Assembly (NCBI GenBank): GCA_037441725.1
Contig: JBBIRT010000007.1
Span: forward strand, 1 to 46,658
Reading direction: 5' to 3'
DNA: 46,658 bases
DNA from: JBBIRT01 sp037441725
Lineage (GTDB): Bacteria > Desulfobacterota > BSN033 > UBA1163
Each line of letters opens with the position of its first letter. Positions within the stretch are counted from its first letter, which is position 1. The notes beneath the pieces were generated by a model that saw only the letters and a program-made list of their open reading frames with translations, did not search any database and was not told the DNA's origin. This document shows, piece by piece, positions 23,844-32,037 of the stretch. Made by a program: the position numbers and the translations under genes.

Positions 23844-24857
23844 ATGGAATCATTAGGGAAATATTTAAGAAACGAACGGATTGCTCGTCATATTTCATTA
23901 GGGGATATTTCTAAGTTTACTAAAATAAAAGAAGTCTATTTAAAGGCTATTGAAGATGAAAGATTCGATCTTCTTCCTCCCTCCTTCTATGTAAAAGGAT
24001 ATCTTAAAAATTATGCACAATACCTCGGCCTCGATTTAAAGGATGTCCTTCTTAAGTATCAAAATTATTTAGAAGCTCTTGCTCCACCTCCCACGTCTGA
24101 TCTGCCAAAGCAGATGATTCCATTGAAAAAAGGTTTCAGACCGTGGTCTTTATTTCCTTTAGTACTCGGAGCATGGGGAGTCATCCTTATTATCTCACTT
24201 CTCAGAAATGATACTATTGAGGAGGAAAGGAAAGTAATTCAGCAGAAAGAATCATCTCCCTCAATCTCTCGGGCTCAATCGAATACCTCCATTCTCTTGC
24301 CGAAGGAAGAGAAGCAGTCTTTTAACCAAGAGATCCATGAACTTTCCAAAGATGTTCAACCCATGATAGCAAAGGCTCTGACAAGAACTGAGGAGGAATT
24401 AACTTCTGCAGAGGAAAGAAAAGGTCTTTCGTTACAATATAATAAGAATGGATTGAATGGCTTAGAAATTCTTGAAGCCGGATTAGGGACAGGTATTGAG
24501 AGAACTGGTCTTCAACGATTCCTGACAGGAAAGTGTACGTATTTTTTATCTAATCATCAAAGAGGTTACTTTTTTACGAAAATCAGATCTAAAAAGCCAA
24601 GCCAAATTACTCATATCTGGTTATGGGAAGGCAAGGAGTATCACCGAATAGAAATGGAGGTGAAACCCCCTTTATGGTCTGTTTATAGTTATTTGACTTT
24701 TAGACCCTATCATGTTGGAAATTGGAGGTCTGAAGTAAGGGAGGGGGATCATGTGTTGGTTTCCCTTTCCTTTAAAGTCATTCCATCGAATGAAAGTCAG
24801 ACCGAGCTTCATTCTTCCTTTCAATCTGATTCTGCTGAATCTCATAGCACCCTTTAG
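23844..24857 (+). CDS. RodZ-like HTH membrane protein with DUF2914 domain
   Basis: A 337-residue protein. Residues 1-80 form a Cro/CI-like helix-turn-helix of the RodZ type (LGKYLRNERIARHISLGDIS, LPPSFYVKGYLKNYAQYLGLD). A proline-rich linker leads to one membrane span at about 98-115 (SLFPLVLGAWGVILIISLL), a charged linker, then from about 215 a DUF2914 domain with ITHIWLWEGKE, LWSVYSYLTFR and GNWRSEV. The N-terminus would lie in the cytoplasm, possibly touching MreB, with the DUF2914 part outside. RodZ helps to set rod shape; the DUF2914 function is unknown. The short leader, weak ribosome site and sigma-54-type promoter suggest conditional expression. Confidence 0.82.
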   Translation: MESLGKYLRNERIARHISLGDISKFTKIKEVYLKAIEDERFDLLPPSFYVKGYLKNYAQYLGLDLKDVLLKYQNYLEALAPPPTSDLPKQMIPLKKGFRPWSLFPLVLGAWGVILIISLLRNDTIEEERKVIQQKESSPSISRAQSNTSILLPKEEKQSFNQEIHELSKDVQPMIAKALTRTEEELTSAEERKGLSLQYNKNGLNGLEILEAGLGTGIERTGLQRFLTGKCTYFLSNHQRGYFFTKIRSKKPSQITHIWLWEGKEYHRIEMEVKPPLWSVYSYLTFRPYHVGNWRSEVREGDHVLVSLSFKVIPSNESQTELHSSFQSDSAESHSTL

Positions 24858-25112
24858 TATTTTCCTACGAGAACATCCTGAAAATCCCTGAATGAATGAT
24901 GAGGGCCTGGAAAGGATAGTTTTGGATACTACACTCCCACCTAATTTCTCCAGGGGCGATTTCCACCTTAACATTGATTAGGCCAATGATTCCATAGAAA
25001 TAGACTCAATGGCCCATTAATCCATTGGACTATGCTCGTATTTCCTGCGGGGCTAAATCTGTTAGATTAGGTTATATTTAATAAGAAATCTGAACGTAAA
25101 GGAGGAGAGGGA

Positions 25113-25994
25113 ATGGGACCAAGGGTTAACCCACCGTTTATAAAATTCAAAGATTGTACGGGGTGTAGAAGATGTTTAATGGTTTGTCCAAGTTTTGTCT
25201 TTGAGATGGTTGGAGACAGATCGAAGGTCGTCAGAGGAGATTGGTGCATTGGTTGTGGGCATTGTGGAGCCATCTGCCCCACTGGAGCCATTCTTCATGA
25301 GGCAAGCGGTTTTGAGATGCATCCCAAAGGAGGTGAAGCTCCAGCCATTTCTCCAGAAAATTTAGAACTTCTCCTAAGGGAAAGACGATCCGTTCGAGTC
25401 TATACTGATATTCCTGTTTCTGAGGAGCTTTTAAAAAAGATACTTGATGCAGGAAGATATGCCCCCACCGGGAGCAACAGTCAGAATGTTCATTATGTTG
25501 TGGTGAAGTCACCTGATCAGATTAAAGCATTACAAAAAATGACTATTGGATTTTATGAAAGGGTCTTTCGCCAAGTGAGGGGAAGACTTGGAAGATTTCT
25601 CTTGTCCTTCATTGCAGGTCAAAAAATGGTTACCTACCTTAATGAAACCCTTCCAATCATAGAGTATGCAAGAGAGAGGATGAGGCAAGGGCAAGATTTA
25701 TTATTCTATCATGCCCCGGTTGTTATGCTTGCCCATGCTGAATCCTGGGATACCTGTTCCTCTTTCAATTGCTCGGTTGCCCTTTATCATTGCTCCTTGA
25801 TGGCTCATGCCCTTGGCCTTGGAAGTTGCTTTAATGGGTTCCTTGTCAATGCTGTGAATCGTTCGACTAAGATTAAGAGATGGTTAGATATTCCTAAGGA
25901 TCATCGATGCTATGCTGCCATGACCCTTGGATTTCCAGATGTGAAATACTTAAGACTTATTAATCGAAATTCACCTCAGGTGACCTGGCGGTAA
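25113..25994 (+). CDS. Nitroreductase with N-terminal 2[4Fe-4S] ferredoxin domain
   Basis: A 293-residue fusion. Residues about 9-60 carry two cluster motifs (CTGCRRCLMVCP and CIGCGHCGAICP) and residues from about 80 a nitroreductase domain (LLRERRSVRVYTDIPV, AGRYAPTGSNSQNVHYVVV, LGLGSCFNGF). It would pass electrons from a low-potential donor through the clusters to FMN. Such fusions occur widely in anaerobic bacteria and archaea, and their substrates are mostly unknown. GGAGGAGAGGG lies before the ATG. It is transcribed alone. It is distinct from the shorter nitroreductase at 4058-4720. The 255 bases upstream hold no gene I can support. Confidence 0.88.
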   Translation: MGPRVNPPFIKFKDCTGCRRCLMVCPSFVFEMVGDRSKVVRGDWCIGCGHCGAICPTGAILHEASGFEMHPKGGEAPAISPENLELLLRERRSVRVYTDIPVSEELLKKILDAGRYAPTGSNSQNVHYVVVKSPDQIKALQKMTIGFYERVFRQVRGRLGRFLLSFIAGQKMVTYLNETLPIIEYARERMRQGQDLLFYHAPVVMLAHAESWDTCSSFNCSVALYHCSLMAHALGLGSCFNGFLVNAVNRSTKIKRWLDIPKDHRCYAAMTLGFPDVKYLRLINRNSPQVTWR

Positions 25995-26074
25995 GAGATA
26001 TCCTTCCAATTTGGTGATATTTAAGATAAACTATTTATTCAGATCTATCATTGAAGCACAGAAAGGAGACTGAA

Positions 26075-26350
26075 ATGTTAGGGAATATCAATTTTCTTTG
26101 TCAATGGGGCTGGCGGGATTATGGCATGGGACCAGGAATGATGTGGGGATGGTGGGGAATGGGTTGGATCTTTATGATCATCTTTTGGGGACTTCTTATT
26201 GTAGGCTTGATCTTTCTTATTAGGTATCTTCTTGGAGCAACTAAAGCAGGGAGGGCTGAGGAGTCCGCCATCGATATTCTGAAGAAGCGTTATGCTCGTG
26301 GGGAGATCAATAAGGAAGAATTTGAGCAGAAGAAGAAAGATTTATTGTGA
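26075..26350 (+). CDS. Small membrane protein with SHOCT domain
   Basis: A 91-residue protein. A Trp/Gly/Met-rich N-terminus (GMGPGMMWGWWGMGW) runs into one membrane span of about 22 residues ending LIFLIRYLL. The last 30 residues (AIDILKKRYARGEINKEEFEQKKKDLL) are a SHOCT motif, a short C-terminal domain thought to promote oligomerisation. The ATG at 26075 has AAAGGAGA upstream; an earlier in-frame codon at 26051 adds only charged residues. Such proteins are common, and no enzymatic role is known. Confidence 0.85.
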   Translation: MLGNINFLCQWGWRDYGMGPGMMWGWWGMGWIFMIIFWGLLIVGLIFLIRYLLGATKAGRAEESAIDILKKRYARGEINKEEFEQKKKDLL

Positions 26351-26474
26351 TTTGTTAAGAAGTTAATCTCTGATTGGTCCGTTTCATTTGAGATGGTGAT
26401 CGTAAATCTCAGGGATGGATAGGATAACGAATGAGAGAAAGGGTTATCGAATTGGAGTAAAGATTCTACAGGAA

Positions 26475-26699
26475 TCAAGAGGCTACCCTGAACCCAGCCT
26501 CCTCCAACTTTTTAATCACTTCGTTTAAATCCTTCCCCTGTTTTTTACATCCCTCAGGGATAGTCGTCACTCTCCCTAATGTATTTCTGACAATGGGATT
26601 GGCTACTCCGAGAAAACCTAACTCTTTCAAGATGTGGATCAACTCAGGATAGGTTTCCGTCAAATCATATACACTCTTTTTCAAATCAATCTCTTTCAT
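26475..26699 (-). CDS. DUF1858 domain protein
   Basis: A 74-residue DUF1858 protein (MKEIDLKKSVYDLTETYPELIHILKELGF, then GVANPIVRNTLGRVTTIPEGC). The domain resembles the N-terminal part of hybrid-cluster-type redox regulators and often sits next to DUF438/hemerythrin proteins, as here. Its start overlaps the end of the DUF438 gene by 14 bases, so it is translated with it. The single Cys near residue 51 and the small size suggest a sensor or redox-binding partner. The function is not established. Confidence 0.85.
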   Translation of the reverse strand: MKEIDLKKSVYDLTETYPELIHILKELGFLGVANPIVRNTLGRVTTIPEGCKKQGKDLNEVIKKLEEAGFRVAS

Positions 26700-27909
26700 C
26701 CAGCAATCTCTTTTCCCCTTCCAGTTTATGGATCTTGGTGATGTCCTGAGAGACCTCCAGAGTACCTAAGTACTGGCCCTCTTTATTTCTTACTGCCAGA
26801 TATCGGATATAAACATACCGGTCCCGATAGTTTAGCCAAAAATCTGCAAAGTTCCTTTTTCCCTCCTTAAAGGAAGTTAATATTTTCTCCACCACCTCCA
26901 CACTCTGGGGAGGATGGCAATTCTGAACTTTTCTTCCAATCACTGACCGGGTACGATGGAAAATCCTATCCTTCCCTTCAGAGAAATACTTCACCTTGTC
27001 CTCGGCATCTACAAAGGTTAAATCCACCGGGAGGGTATTCAGCAGGGGGATTAGTTCCTTTAATGAGAGGGCCCCTGTAGGAAGTGAAATACTGTCTTCT
27101 TGGACGATGGGTTCTTCTTCAAGGGCAAATTTCAACTCTTTAATTAATGATTCAGTTTCAGCAGGTTTCTGAATAAAGACATAACCAATCTGATCACTTT
27201 CTTTTAAAATGTCGACCCAATCACTGATACTTAACTTTTCGATTGAGGTAGGAAAGAGAATATTTTCCTCTTTGAAAATCATTCCTGAAACTTCTTCAAT
27301 TAATGGATTCAATATTTGATTCTGATAGACTTCCCAATCCGATACGCTCTTAACCGCCTCAAGCCTGTTTTTGGCTTCCCGAAGCATCTCTCGAATCTCA
27401 TTGTCTTTGCCCCACATCACCTTAGAAGGACCCATAAATCCTTGTTTTTCTAAGTAGGGAAACAGAATTTGTTCCTTACGCTCGTAGTGAATATCCACCT
27501 GATCCAATTGCATCAATAGGGTTAAAAGTTCCTCTTTGAGGTGGGGAACTTCATAAGAAGTTCTTTTCTCCATTAAGGATTTAATCGCATCGAGGAGCCT
27601 TTCGATTTCCCTGTTTTCCAGTTTAAAAAGATAAACTGGATGCGATGGTGAGGTTTCTTTGACGGCTACTTTTTCAAGTGCGGATTGGAAAAGGAGGACA
27701 TGGACATTACAAAACTTTTTTATCTCTTCTGGAGAAAGTCCTTCATTGATGAGAGATTGCTCGATATCAGCAATTTCAGTGGAGGTGATCTCACCTACCT
27801 CTTTTTCAAATCGCTCTTTTGCCCCCTGTGGAGAAAGCCCTTGATGGAGTTGGAGGATGATTTCTTTCATGCTCTCTTTTTTTGTGAATTTTCCCAATAT
27901 TTCTCCCAT
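26686..27909 (-). CDS. DUF438, hemerythrin-like and PAS domain protein
   Basis: A 407-residue protein. Residues about 10-75 are DUF438 (LHQGLSPQGAKERFEKEVGEITSTEIADIEQSLI), about 80-230 a hemerythrin HHE-type four-helix bundle (SHPVYLFKLENREIERL, DIHYERKEQILFPYLE, IFKEENILFP) with the His/Glu metal-ligand pattern, and about 290-400 a PAS domain (DLTFVDAEDKVKYFS, GRKVQNCHPPQSVEVV, YIRYLAVRNKEGQYLG). It probably binds O2 or a similar diatomic ligand at a diiron site, with a second ligand in PAS, and signals to an unknown partner; no kinase or output domain is present. The ATG follows GGGGGGA. Upstream lies a candidate promoter. Confidence 0.87.
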   Translation of the reverse strand: MGEILGKFTKKESMKEIILQLHQGLSPQGAKERFEKEVGEITSTEIADIEQSLINEGLSPEEIKKFCNVHVLLFQSALEKVAVKETSPSHPVYLFKLENREIERLLDAIKSLMEKRTSYEVPHLKEELLTLLMQLDQVDIHYERKEQILFPYLEKQGFMGPSKVMWGKDNEIREMLREAKNRLEAVKSVSDWEVYQNQILNPLIEEVSGMIFKEENILFPTSIEKLSISDWVDILKESDQIGYVFIQKPAETESLIKELKFALEEEPIVQEDSISLPTGALSLKELIPLLNTLPVDLTFVDAEDKVKYFSEGKDRIFHRTRSVIGRKVQNCHPPQSVEVVEKILTSFKEGKRNFADFWLNYRDRYVYIRYLAVRNKEGQYLGTLEVSQDITKIHKLEGEKRLLDERD

Positions 27910-27998
27910 AATTCCCCCCGTTTCTAAATATTTTTCTTCCTTTTAGGTGGGTTAAAGACTGTTTGGAGAGAAAAGAATCATTCCGTTAAACTTTTTAA

Positions 27999-28027
27999 AA
28001 TTTAAGGCCTTTTTTATTAAAAATCAA
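27999..28027 (-). promoter_or_regulatory. Candidate promoter for the DUF438-DUF1858 pair
   Basis: On the minus strand TTGATT (complement of 28022-28027), 17 bases and TAAATT (complement of 27999-28004) resemble a sigma-70 promoter. It lies between the stop of the ABC ATPase gene and the DUF438 start, about 90 bases before the latter. Confidence 0.35.
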
Positions 28028-28062
28028 TAAGGTTAGATGCTTTCTTTGATAAGACCCTCTCG

Positions 28063-28734
28063 CTATGAATTCTCTACTCTCCCATCTTTAAGGGAAAGGA
28101 TACGGGTTGAGAAGGTGGTATTTTCAAAATTATGGGTTACCATAACAATGGTTTGTCCTTCTTGATTTAGGGATCTGAATAGGTCCATGATTTCTTTTCC
28201 TGTTTTTGAATCCAGGTTTCCTGTAGGCTCGTCAGCCATCAATATGGGGGGTGAATTCACGAGTGCCCTAGCAATGGCAACCCTTTCCTGTTCCCCTCCT
28301 GAGAGTTGATCTGGAAGCCTTTTCTCTTTTCCTCTCAACCCGATCCTTTCCAATATTTCCTCAGCCATTCTCCTCTGCTCCTTGTTTGATTTTTCGGTGA
28401 TAGAAAGGGGAAGCATCACATTTTCGATCACCGTGAGGTAGGGAATCAATTGAAAAGACTGGAAAATGAATCCTATATATTCCCTCCTGAAATCGGCTAA
28501 TTTCTCAGTGGGGAGCTTATAAATGGGAATATTATCGACGATGACCTCACCCTCTGTGGGATGGTTGAGTCCACCTAAAATGGTTAATAGGGTTGACTTT
28601 CCAGATCCAGAAGGTCCCATGACTGAAACGAATTCTCCCCTCTCAATGTTCAAATCCACTTCGATCAAAGCCCTAATATTTTCCTCACCACTTTCATAGG
28701 CTTTGCTCAATTTTTTAATTTCAATCAAACTCAT
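28063..28734 (-). CDS. ABC transporter ATP-binding protein (MacB/LolD type)
   Basis: A 223-residue ATPase. Walker A is GPSGSGKST near residue 36, the Q-loop is FIFQSFQLIP, the signature is LSGGEQERVAIARAL and Walker B is ILMADEPTGNLDSKTG, the exact form seen in MacB/LolD/FtsE-type ATPases paired with FtsX-like permeases. The start at MSLIEIKKL has GGGGG seven bases upstream; an earlier GTG adds seven residues. It follows the permease gene by about 30 bases. Its energy would drive a mechanotransmission or efflux process rather than solute import. The operon context with DUF2318 links it to iron-uptake sets known from the P19 system. Confidence 0.9.
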   Translation of the reverse strand: MSLIEIKKLSKAYESGEENIRALIEVDLNIERGEFVSVMGPSGSGKSTLLTILGGLNHPTEGEVIVDNIPIYKLPTEKLADFRREYIGFIFQSFQLIPYLTVIENVMLPLSITEKSNKEQRRMAEEILERIGLRGKEKRLPDQLSGGEQERVAIARALVNSPPILMADEPTGNLDSKTGKEIMDLFRSLNQEGQTIVMVTHNFENTTFSTRILSLKDGRVENS

Positions 28735-28763
28735 CGAAAACCCCCATGCATCCACCCGTCGAT

Positions 28764-29924
28764 CTATAGCGATCTGAGCGCAGTCGTTGGATCCATCTTT
28801 GAGGCCTGAAGGGCTGGATAGGTACTCGAAAGAGTTCCGATTAGAGCGGAGAGCAAAATGGATCCAAAAGCTAAAAATGGGTCTATTGTCAGCTTCATAC
28901 TCTTCGCTCCGGTAAGGATCGGCCCGATCAGATGGGAAACTCCTAAGCCAGAAAGGTATCCAATTACCCCTGCAATCACTCCCACGATAAAAGCTTCTAA
29001 AAAGATAATTCGAATTACATGAGATTGACGAAACCCAATGGCACGAAAGATTCCAATTTCTCTCTTCCGTTCATTGACTGAAGCCATCATGTTAGTAAAA
29101 ACGATTAGGCTTCCAATGAAGAGGACGATCATAGATATCCCAAAAGAAAATTTTTTAAAATGGTCTAAAGCCTCCATCTTCGTTTGAAGGGTCTGTTTGA
29201 TCGCTGTTACTTTGGCATGAGGGAGTTTAGCTGAAATCTGCTTGACGATCTCGTCAATCGGGCAGGTATTACAAAAGGCTGAGACCTCGATCAGACTTAA
29301 TGTCTTTGGTCTCTTTAGAGTTTCTTGGACAAAAGTCAAATCCCCGAAGATGAGGAAGTCATCTTGGGATCCTGTCTCATCAAGAATGCCTGAAATCCTG
29401 ACCTCCCTCCCATTGATGAATAGAGAATCCCCCCTACTTTTAAAGAGCTGAATGGCCACTTCGTTTCCAAGGAGGACTTCCCCTCCATTCTTAGGTTCGG
29501 TTCCATGAATTTTCCACCATTTTTTCAGCCTCAACTCTTCTTGAAAACGGACGCCCATCAGAGGGATCTTTTTCCCTTCTATTTCCACCCTTCCAATCAG
29601 CTTAGGTGAAATGGTGCTGATATTTTCATTGACTTCAATCTGTCGAATCTTTGGGAGGTCCGAATCATGAAGGAGCTGGCCTTCCAATGTAACTCCACCC
29701 ATATTCATTCCCCCATAGGAGAGCGAAAGGTCATCTGATCGAGGTAGAATGAGAATGTTGGCACCAAATTCATCAAGTTTCATGGAGATATCTTCATTCA
29801 TCATTCGGGTAATGGAGATCAAGGCAACCACTGTTGTGATCCCGATAGCAAGTCCCAGAATCAGGAATAAAACCTTACCCTTTCGCCTCCGCAGGTTGTT
29901 AATAGAAATATCCTTCAATCGCAT
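28764..29924 (-). CDS. FtsX-like ABC transporter permease
   Basis: A 386-residue permease. One membrane span near the N-terminus (GKVLFLILGLAIGITTVVALISI) is followed by a periplasmic MacB-PCD-type domain with CNTCP near residue 218, then three C-terminal spans with the FtsX-type ending (VNERKREIGIFRAIGFRQSHVIRIIFLEAFIVGVIAGVIG, continuing to LLSALIGTLSSTYPALQASKMDPTTALRSL). This is the usual arrangement for MacB/LolCE-like permeases. It lies between the DUF2318 gene and the ATPase on one strand, so the three form a unit. Only one permease is present, so it probably forms a homodimer. Confidence 0.88.
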   Translation of the reverse strand: MRLKDISINNLRRRKGKVLFLILGLAIGITTVVALISITRMMNEDISMKLDEFGANILILPRSDDLSLSYGGMNMGGVTLEGQLLHDSDLPKIRQIEVNENISTISPKLIGRVEIEGKKIPLMGVRFQEELRLKKWWKIHGTEPKNGGEVLLGNEVAIQLFKSRGDSLFINGREVRISGILDETGSQDDFLIFGDLTFVQETLKRPKTLSLIEVSAFCNTCPIDEIVKQISAKLPHAKVTAIKQTLQTKMEALDHFKKFSFGISMIVLFIGSLIVFTNMMASVNERKREIGIFRAIGFRQSHVIRIIFLEAFIVGVIAGVIGYLSGLGVSHLIGPILTGAKSMKLTIDPFLAFGSILLSALIGTLSSTYPALQASKMDPTTALRSL

Positions 29925-29989
29925 CCTGTTACCTCAGCTCATAAAATTCTAAATTTTAGATAGTTCCCTAATTTAAGACACCAAAAGGT

Positions 29990-30646
29990 TTACACTCTGG
30001 GTCTCCATTGAGTCACATCTTTTTCATCCATCTGGATTTGGTCTCCGTTGATTCTATTCGGAATGACATCGGGTGGATAATTGAGGCATCCACCTTGTAT
30101 CCCCTTGAGGTCTTCAAGGGTCCATTCAGTCGCACAGGCATTACAGATCAATTTATTTTCGTCAATATGGAAACGGGTGGATCGGCATGGCTCACATAGA
30201 CTGACTGCTGTGACCACTCTCCCTGAAGGGGAAAGATAGGATAGGAGAGGAACGATTCTTCCATTGCCCTCGTATTGAAAATAAACGATTTTTTTCTCTT
30301 TGACGATATTAACGGGAATGGATATTTTGTTATTTTCAATTTTAGCTTGAATATCGGTCATCCTGATGATTTGCCCGGAGTAATTCACCTTATTGCTCAC
30401 TTTCGGTTGAGAAGAAATCTTCGGATCGGCAACGGTATCTCTCCTTATCAACCAATAGCCCATCCCTACCAGGATCACTACAATGAATGTGAGGAAAGCA
30501 GGGGTCCAAGAAGATTTTATCTTTTTCTTTCCTAAAACCTTTTCCTTTTTATCCTGAAATGTAGAGTCTGAAAGTTGGGCTCTACATTTCTTACAAAATT
30601 GACTTGTATCTTGATTCTCCGTTTGACAAACTGGACATCTCTTCAT
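29990..30646 (-). CDS. Zinc-ribbon membrane protein with DUF2318 domain
   Basis: A 218-residue protein. A zinc ribbon at the N-terminus (CPVCQTENQDTSQFCKKC) precedes one membrane span at about 47-66 and an extracytoplasmic DUF2318 domain with YFQYEGNGRI, VSLCEPC and LICNACATEW. DUF2318 proteins, whose Cys pairs may bind metal, occur in P19/FetM-type iron-uptake operons next to FtsX-like permeases and their ATPase, and that order is seen here. The high-affinity permease (FTR1) and P19 component are not in the window. AAGGAGGA precedes the ATG. Confidence 0.83.
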   Translation of the reverse strand: MKRCPVCQTENQDTSQFCKKCRAQLSDSTFQDKKEKVLGKKKIKSSWTPAFLTFIVVILVGMGYWLIRRDTVADPKISSQPKVSNKVNYSGQIIRMTDIQAKIENNKISIPVNIVKEKKIVYFQYEGNGRIVPLLSYLSPSGRVVTAVSLCEPCRSTRFHIDENKLICNACATEWTLEDLKGIQGGCLNYPPDVIPNRINGDQIQMDEKDVTQWRPRV

Positions 30647-30717
30647 GGTACAATCCTCCTTATGTTTTATTGTTCTTTTGAATCTCGATTAAAGGATATA
30701 GGAAATCAACGAGAGTA

Positions 30718-31020
30718 TTAGATAATGGTAGGAGGATGAAAGATTAATCTTACGAATCCTTGATCAGATAGATCATCTTTTTCTATAAAGATAAAAGATA
30801 CAGGTATTAATATATTATCAGAATATTCATAAAAAAGAAGGCCATTAATTAAATTAAGGGAGGGGCATAAAGGGCAATCTGGCATCATAGATAAATTTAT
30901 ATGACAGGCTTTTTTAAAGGAAGTCGTATCATTATATTTAAATGATGGGGGTAAATAAGCTACCCCTATTATAAGAACGAAAAACATCAAGGTAGTAAAA
31001 ATAACCAACCCCTTTTTCAT
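30718..31020 (-). CDS. Small exported or membrane-anchored protein, 100 aa
   Basis: I do not recognise this protein. It has a lysine-rich start and a hydrophobic stretch (LVIFTTLMFFVLIIGVAYL) that would act as a signal anchor, then a short outer part with CHINLSMMPDCPLCPS, three Cys that could bind metal, and a hydrophobic end. It lies upstream of the DUF2318 gene on the same strand, so it may belong to that metal-related operon. There is no clear ribosome site and the sequence is very AT-rich, so it may be poorly expressed or recently acquired. Confidence 0.5.
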   Translation of the reverse strand: MKKGLVIFTTLMFFVLIIGVAYLPPSFKYNDTTSFKKACHINLSMMPDCPLCPSLNLINGLLFYEYSDNILIPVSFIFIEKDDLSDQGFVRLIFHPPTII

Positions 31021-31326
31021 TAAATATAATTTATCATAAATCTATAATATTTGTCAATTAAAAAGATAAAGATATAAAATTTTATCTTGACAAAATTAAT
31101 AATATATTAAATAATAATTTTACAATAAATAGCTGTAAAATTAAAATTAATAAAACTATTAATTTAATCATAATTGTCTATAATCATTATGAAATTACTT
31201 TTTATTATTATACATTAGTATTTTTAAAAAGAATAATTTACCAAATTAAAAATAAAGAATTTCATTCTTAGGATATGCTTTAAATTATATTATGTGGTGT
31301 TAGTAAACTAATAGATGGAGGGGAAA
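31021..31326 (+). other. Very AT-rich intergenic region
   Basis: The 306 bases between the divergent small-protein gene and cysH are about four-fifths A and T and hold no supported gene. TTGACA at 31087-31092 faces cysH but has no good -10 box at 16-18 bases; on the minus strand TTGACA (complement of about 31052-31057) faces the small protein gene. I could not fold a riboswitch here by eye. Confidence 0.45.
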
Positions 31327-32037
31327 ATGGGTTTATTAGAAAATCAAGATGATATTAAATTGTTAGTTGAAAGTTTTAATTTTAAACAAAAAGTTGAAAG
31401 GTCATTAGCCCTTATCGAAGAGGCATATGAAAGGTACAGGGATGGGATGGTTGTAGCTAACAGTCTCGGAAAGGACTCGGTTGCCGTTTGGGATTTGGCC
31501 AAAAGAGTAAATCCAAAGATCAGAGGTTTTATTGTGACGACCCGATTTAAGCCCAAAGAGACAAAACAGTTTATGAAGGAGATGGTCCAAAAATTTCCAG
31601 AACTTAAAGTTTATAAAAACAATCAAGAGATTCCAGATCAACTCTATCGAACAGACCCTGATCTTTGTTGCGATATCCTTAAGGTTCAGCCCACCCGATG
31701 GGCGGTGGAAGAGATGGGTGTAACTTGCTGGGTGACAGGTCTTCGTTGCACCGAAGGAAGAACGAGAACTGATTTCAAAGAGGTTGAAGAAAGGGACAAA
31801 GGGTTGATCAAATTAAATCCCATTTTGATCTGGAAAGAGAGAGAGGTATGGCAATACTTGGCGCTCTATCAGGTGCCTGTAAATCCCCTCTATAAAGAGG
31901 GTTATAGATCCTTGGGATGCCAACCTTGTACTCAAATCTCAAGCGGTGAGGATGAGCGGTCAGGGCGTTGGATCGGGACAAGCAAATGCGGTGGAGAATG
32001 TGGGATTCATACTCGACCGTTAAAGGGAGTTTTATGA
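31327..32037 (+). CDS. CysH-family APS/PAPS reductase
   Basis: A 236-residue adenylyl-sulfate/phosphoadenylyl-sulfate reductase-family protein. An N-terminal PP-loop-type segment (VANSLGKDSVAVWDL) binds the nucleotide; CCDILKVQP near residue 116 and GCQPC near residue 198 supply the CC...CxxC pattern known to hold a [4Fe-4S] cluster in APS-using enzymes. This suggests APS rather than PAPS as substrate, releasing sulfite for the sulfite reductase encoded downstream. The start is the ATG at 31327 with GGAGGGG three bases before it; an upstream ATG overlaps that site. The stop overlaps the cysG remnant start as ATGA. Confidence 0.87.
   Translation: MGLLENQDDIKLLVESFNFKQKVERSLALIEEAYERYRDGMVVANSLGKDSVAVWDLAKRVNPKIRGFIVTTRFKPKETKQFMKEMVQKFPELKVYKNNQEIPDQLYRTDPDLCCDILKVQPTRWAVEEMGVTCWVTGLRCTEGRTRTDFKEVEERDKGLIKLNPILIWKEREVWQYLALYQVPVNPLYKEGYRSLGCQPCTQISSGEDERSGRWIGTSKCGGECGIHTRPLKGVL

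Noticed and set aside
155..24927. A 16-bp identical sequence at 155-170 and 24912-24927
   Set aside because: About one such match is expected by chance between two positions in 46 kb, and the flanks share nothing else.
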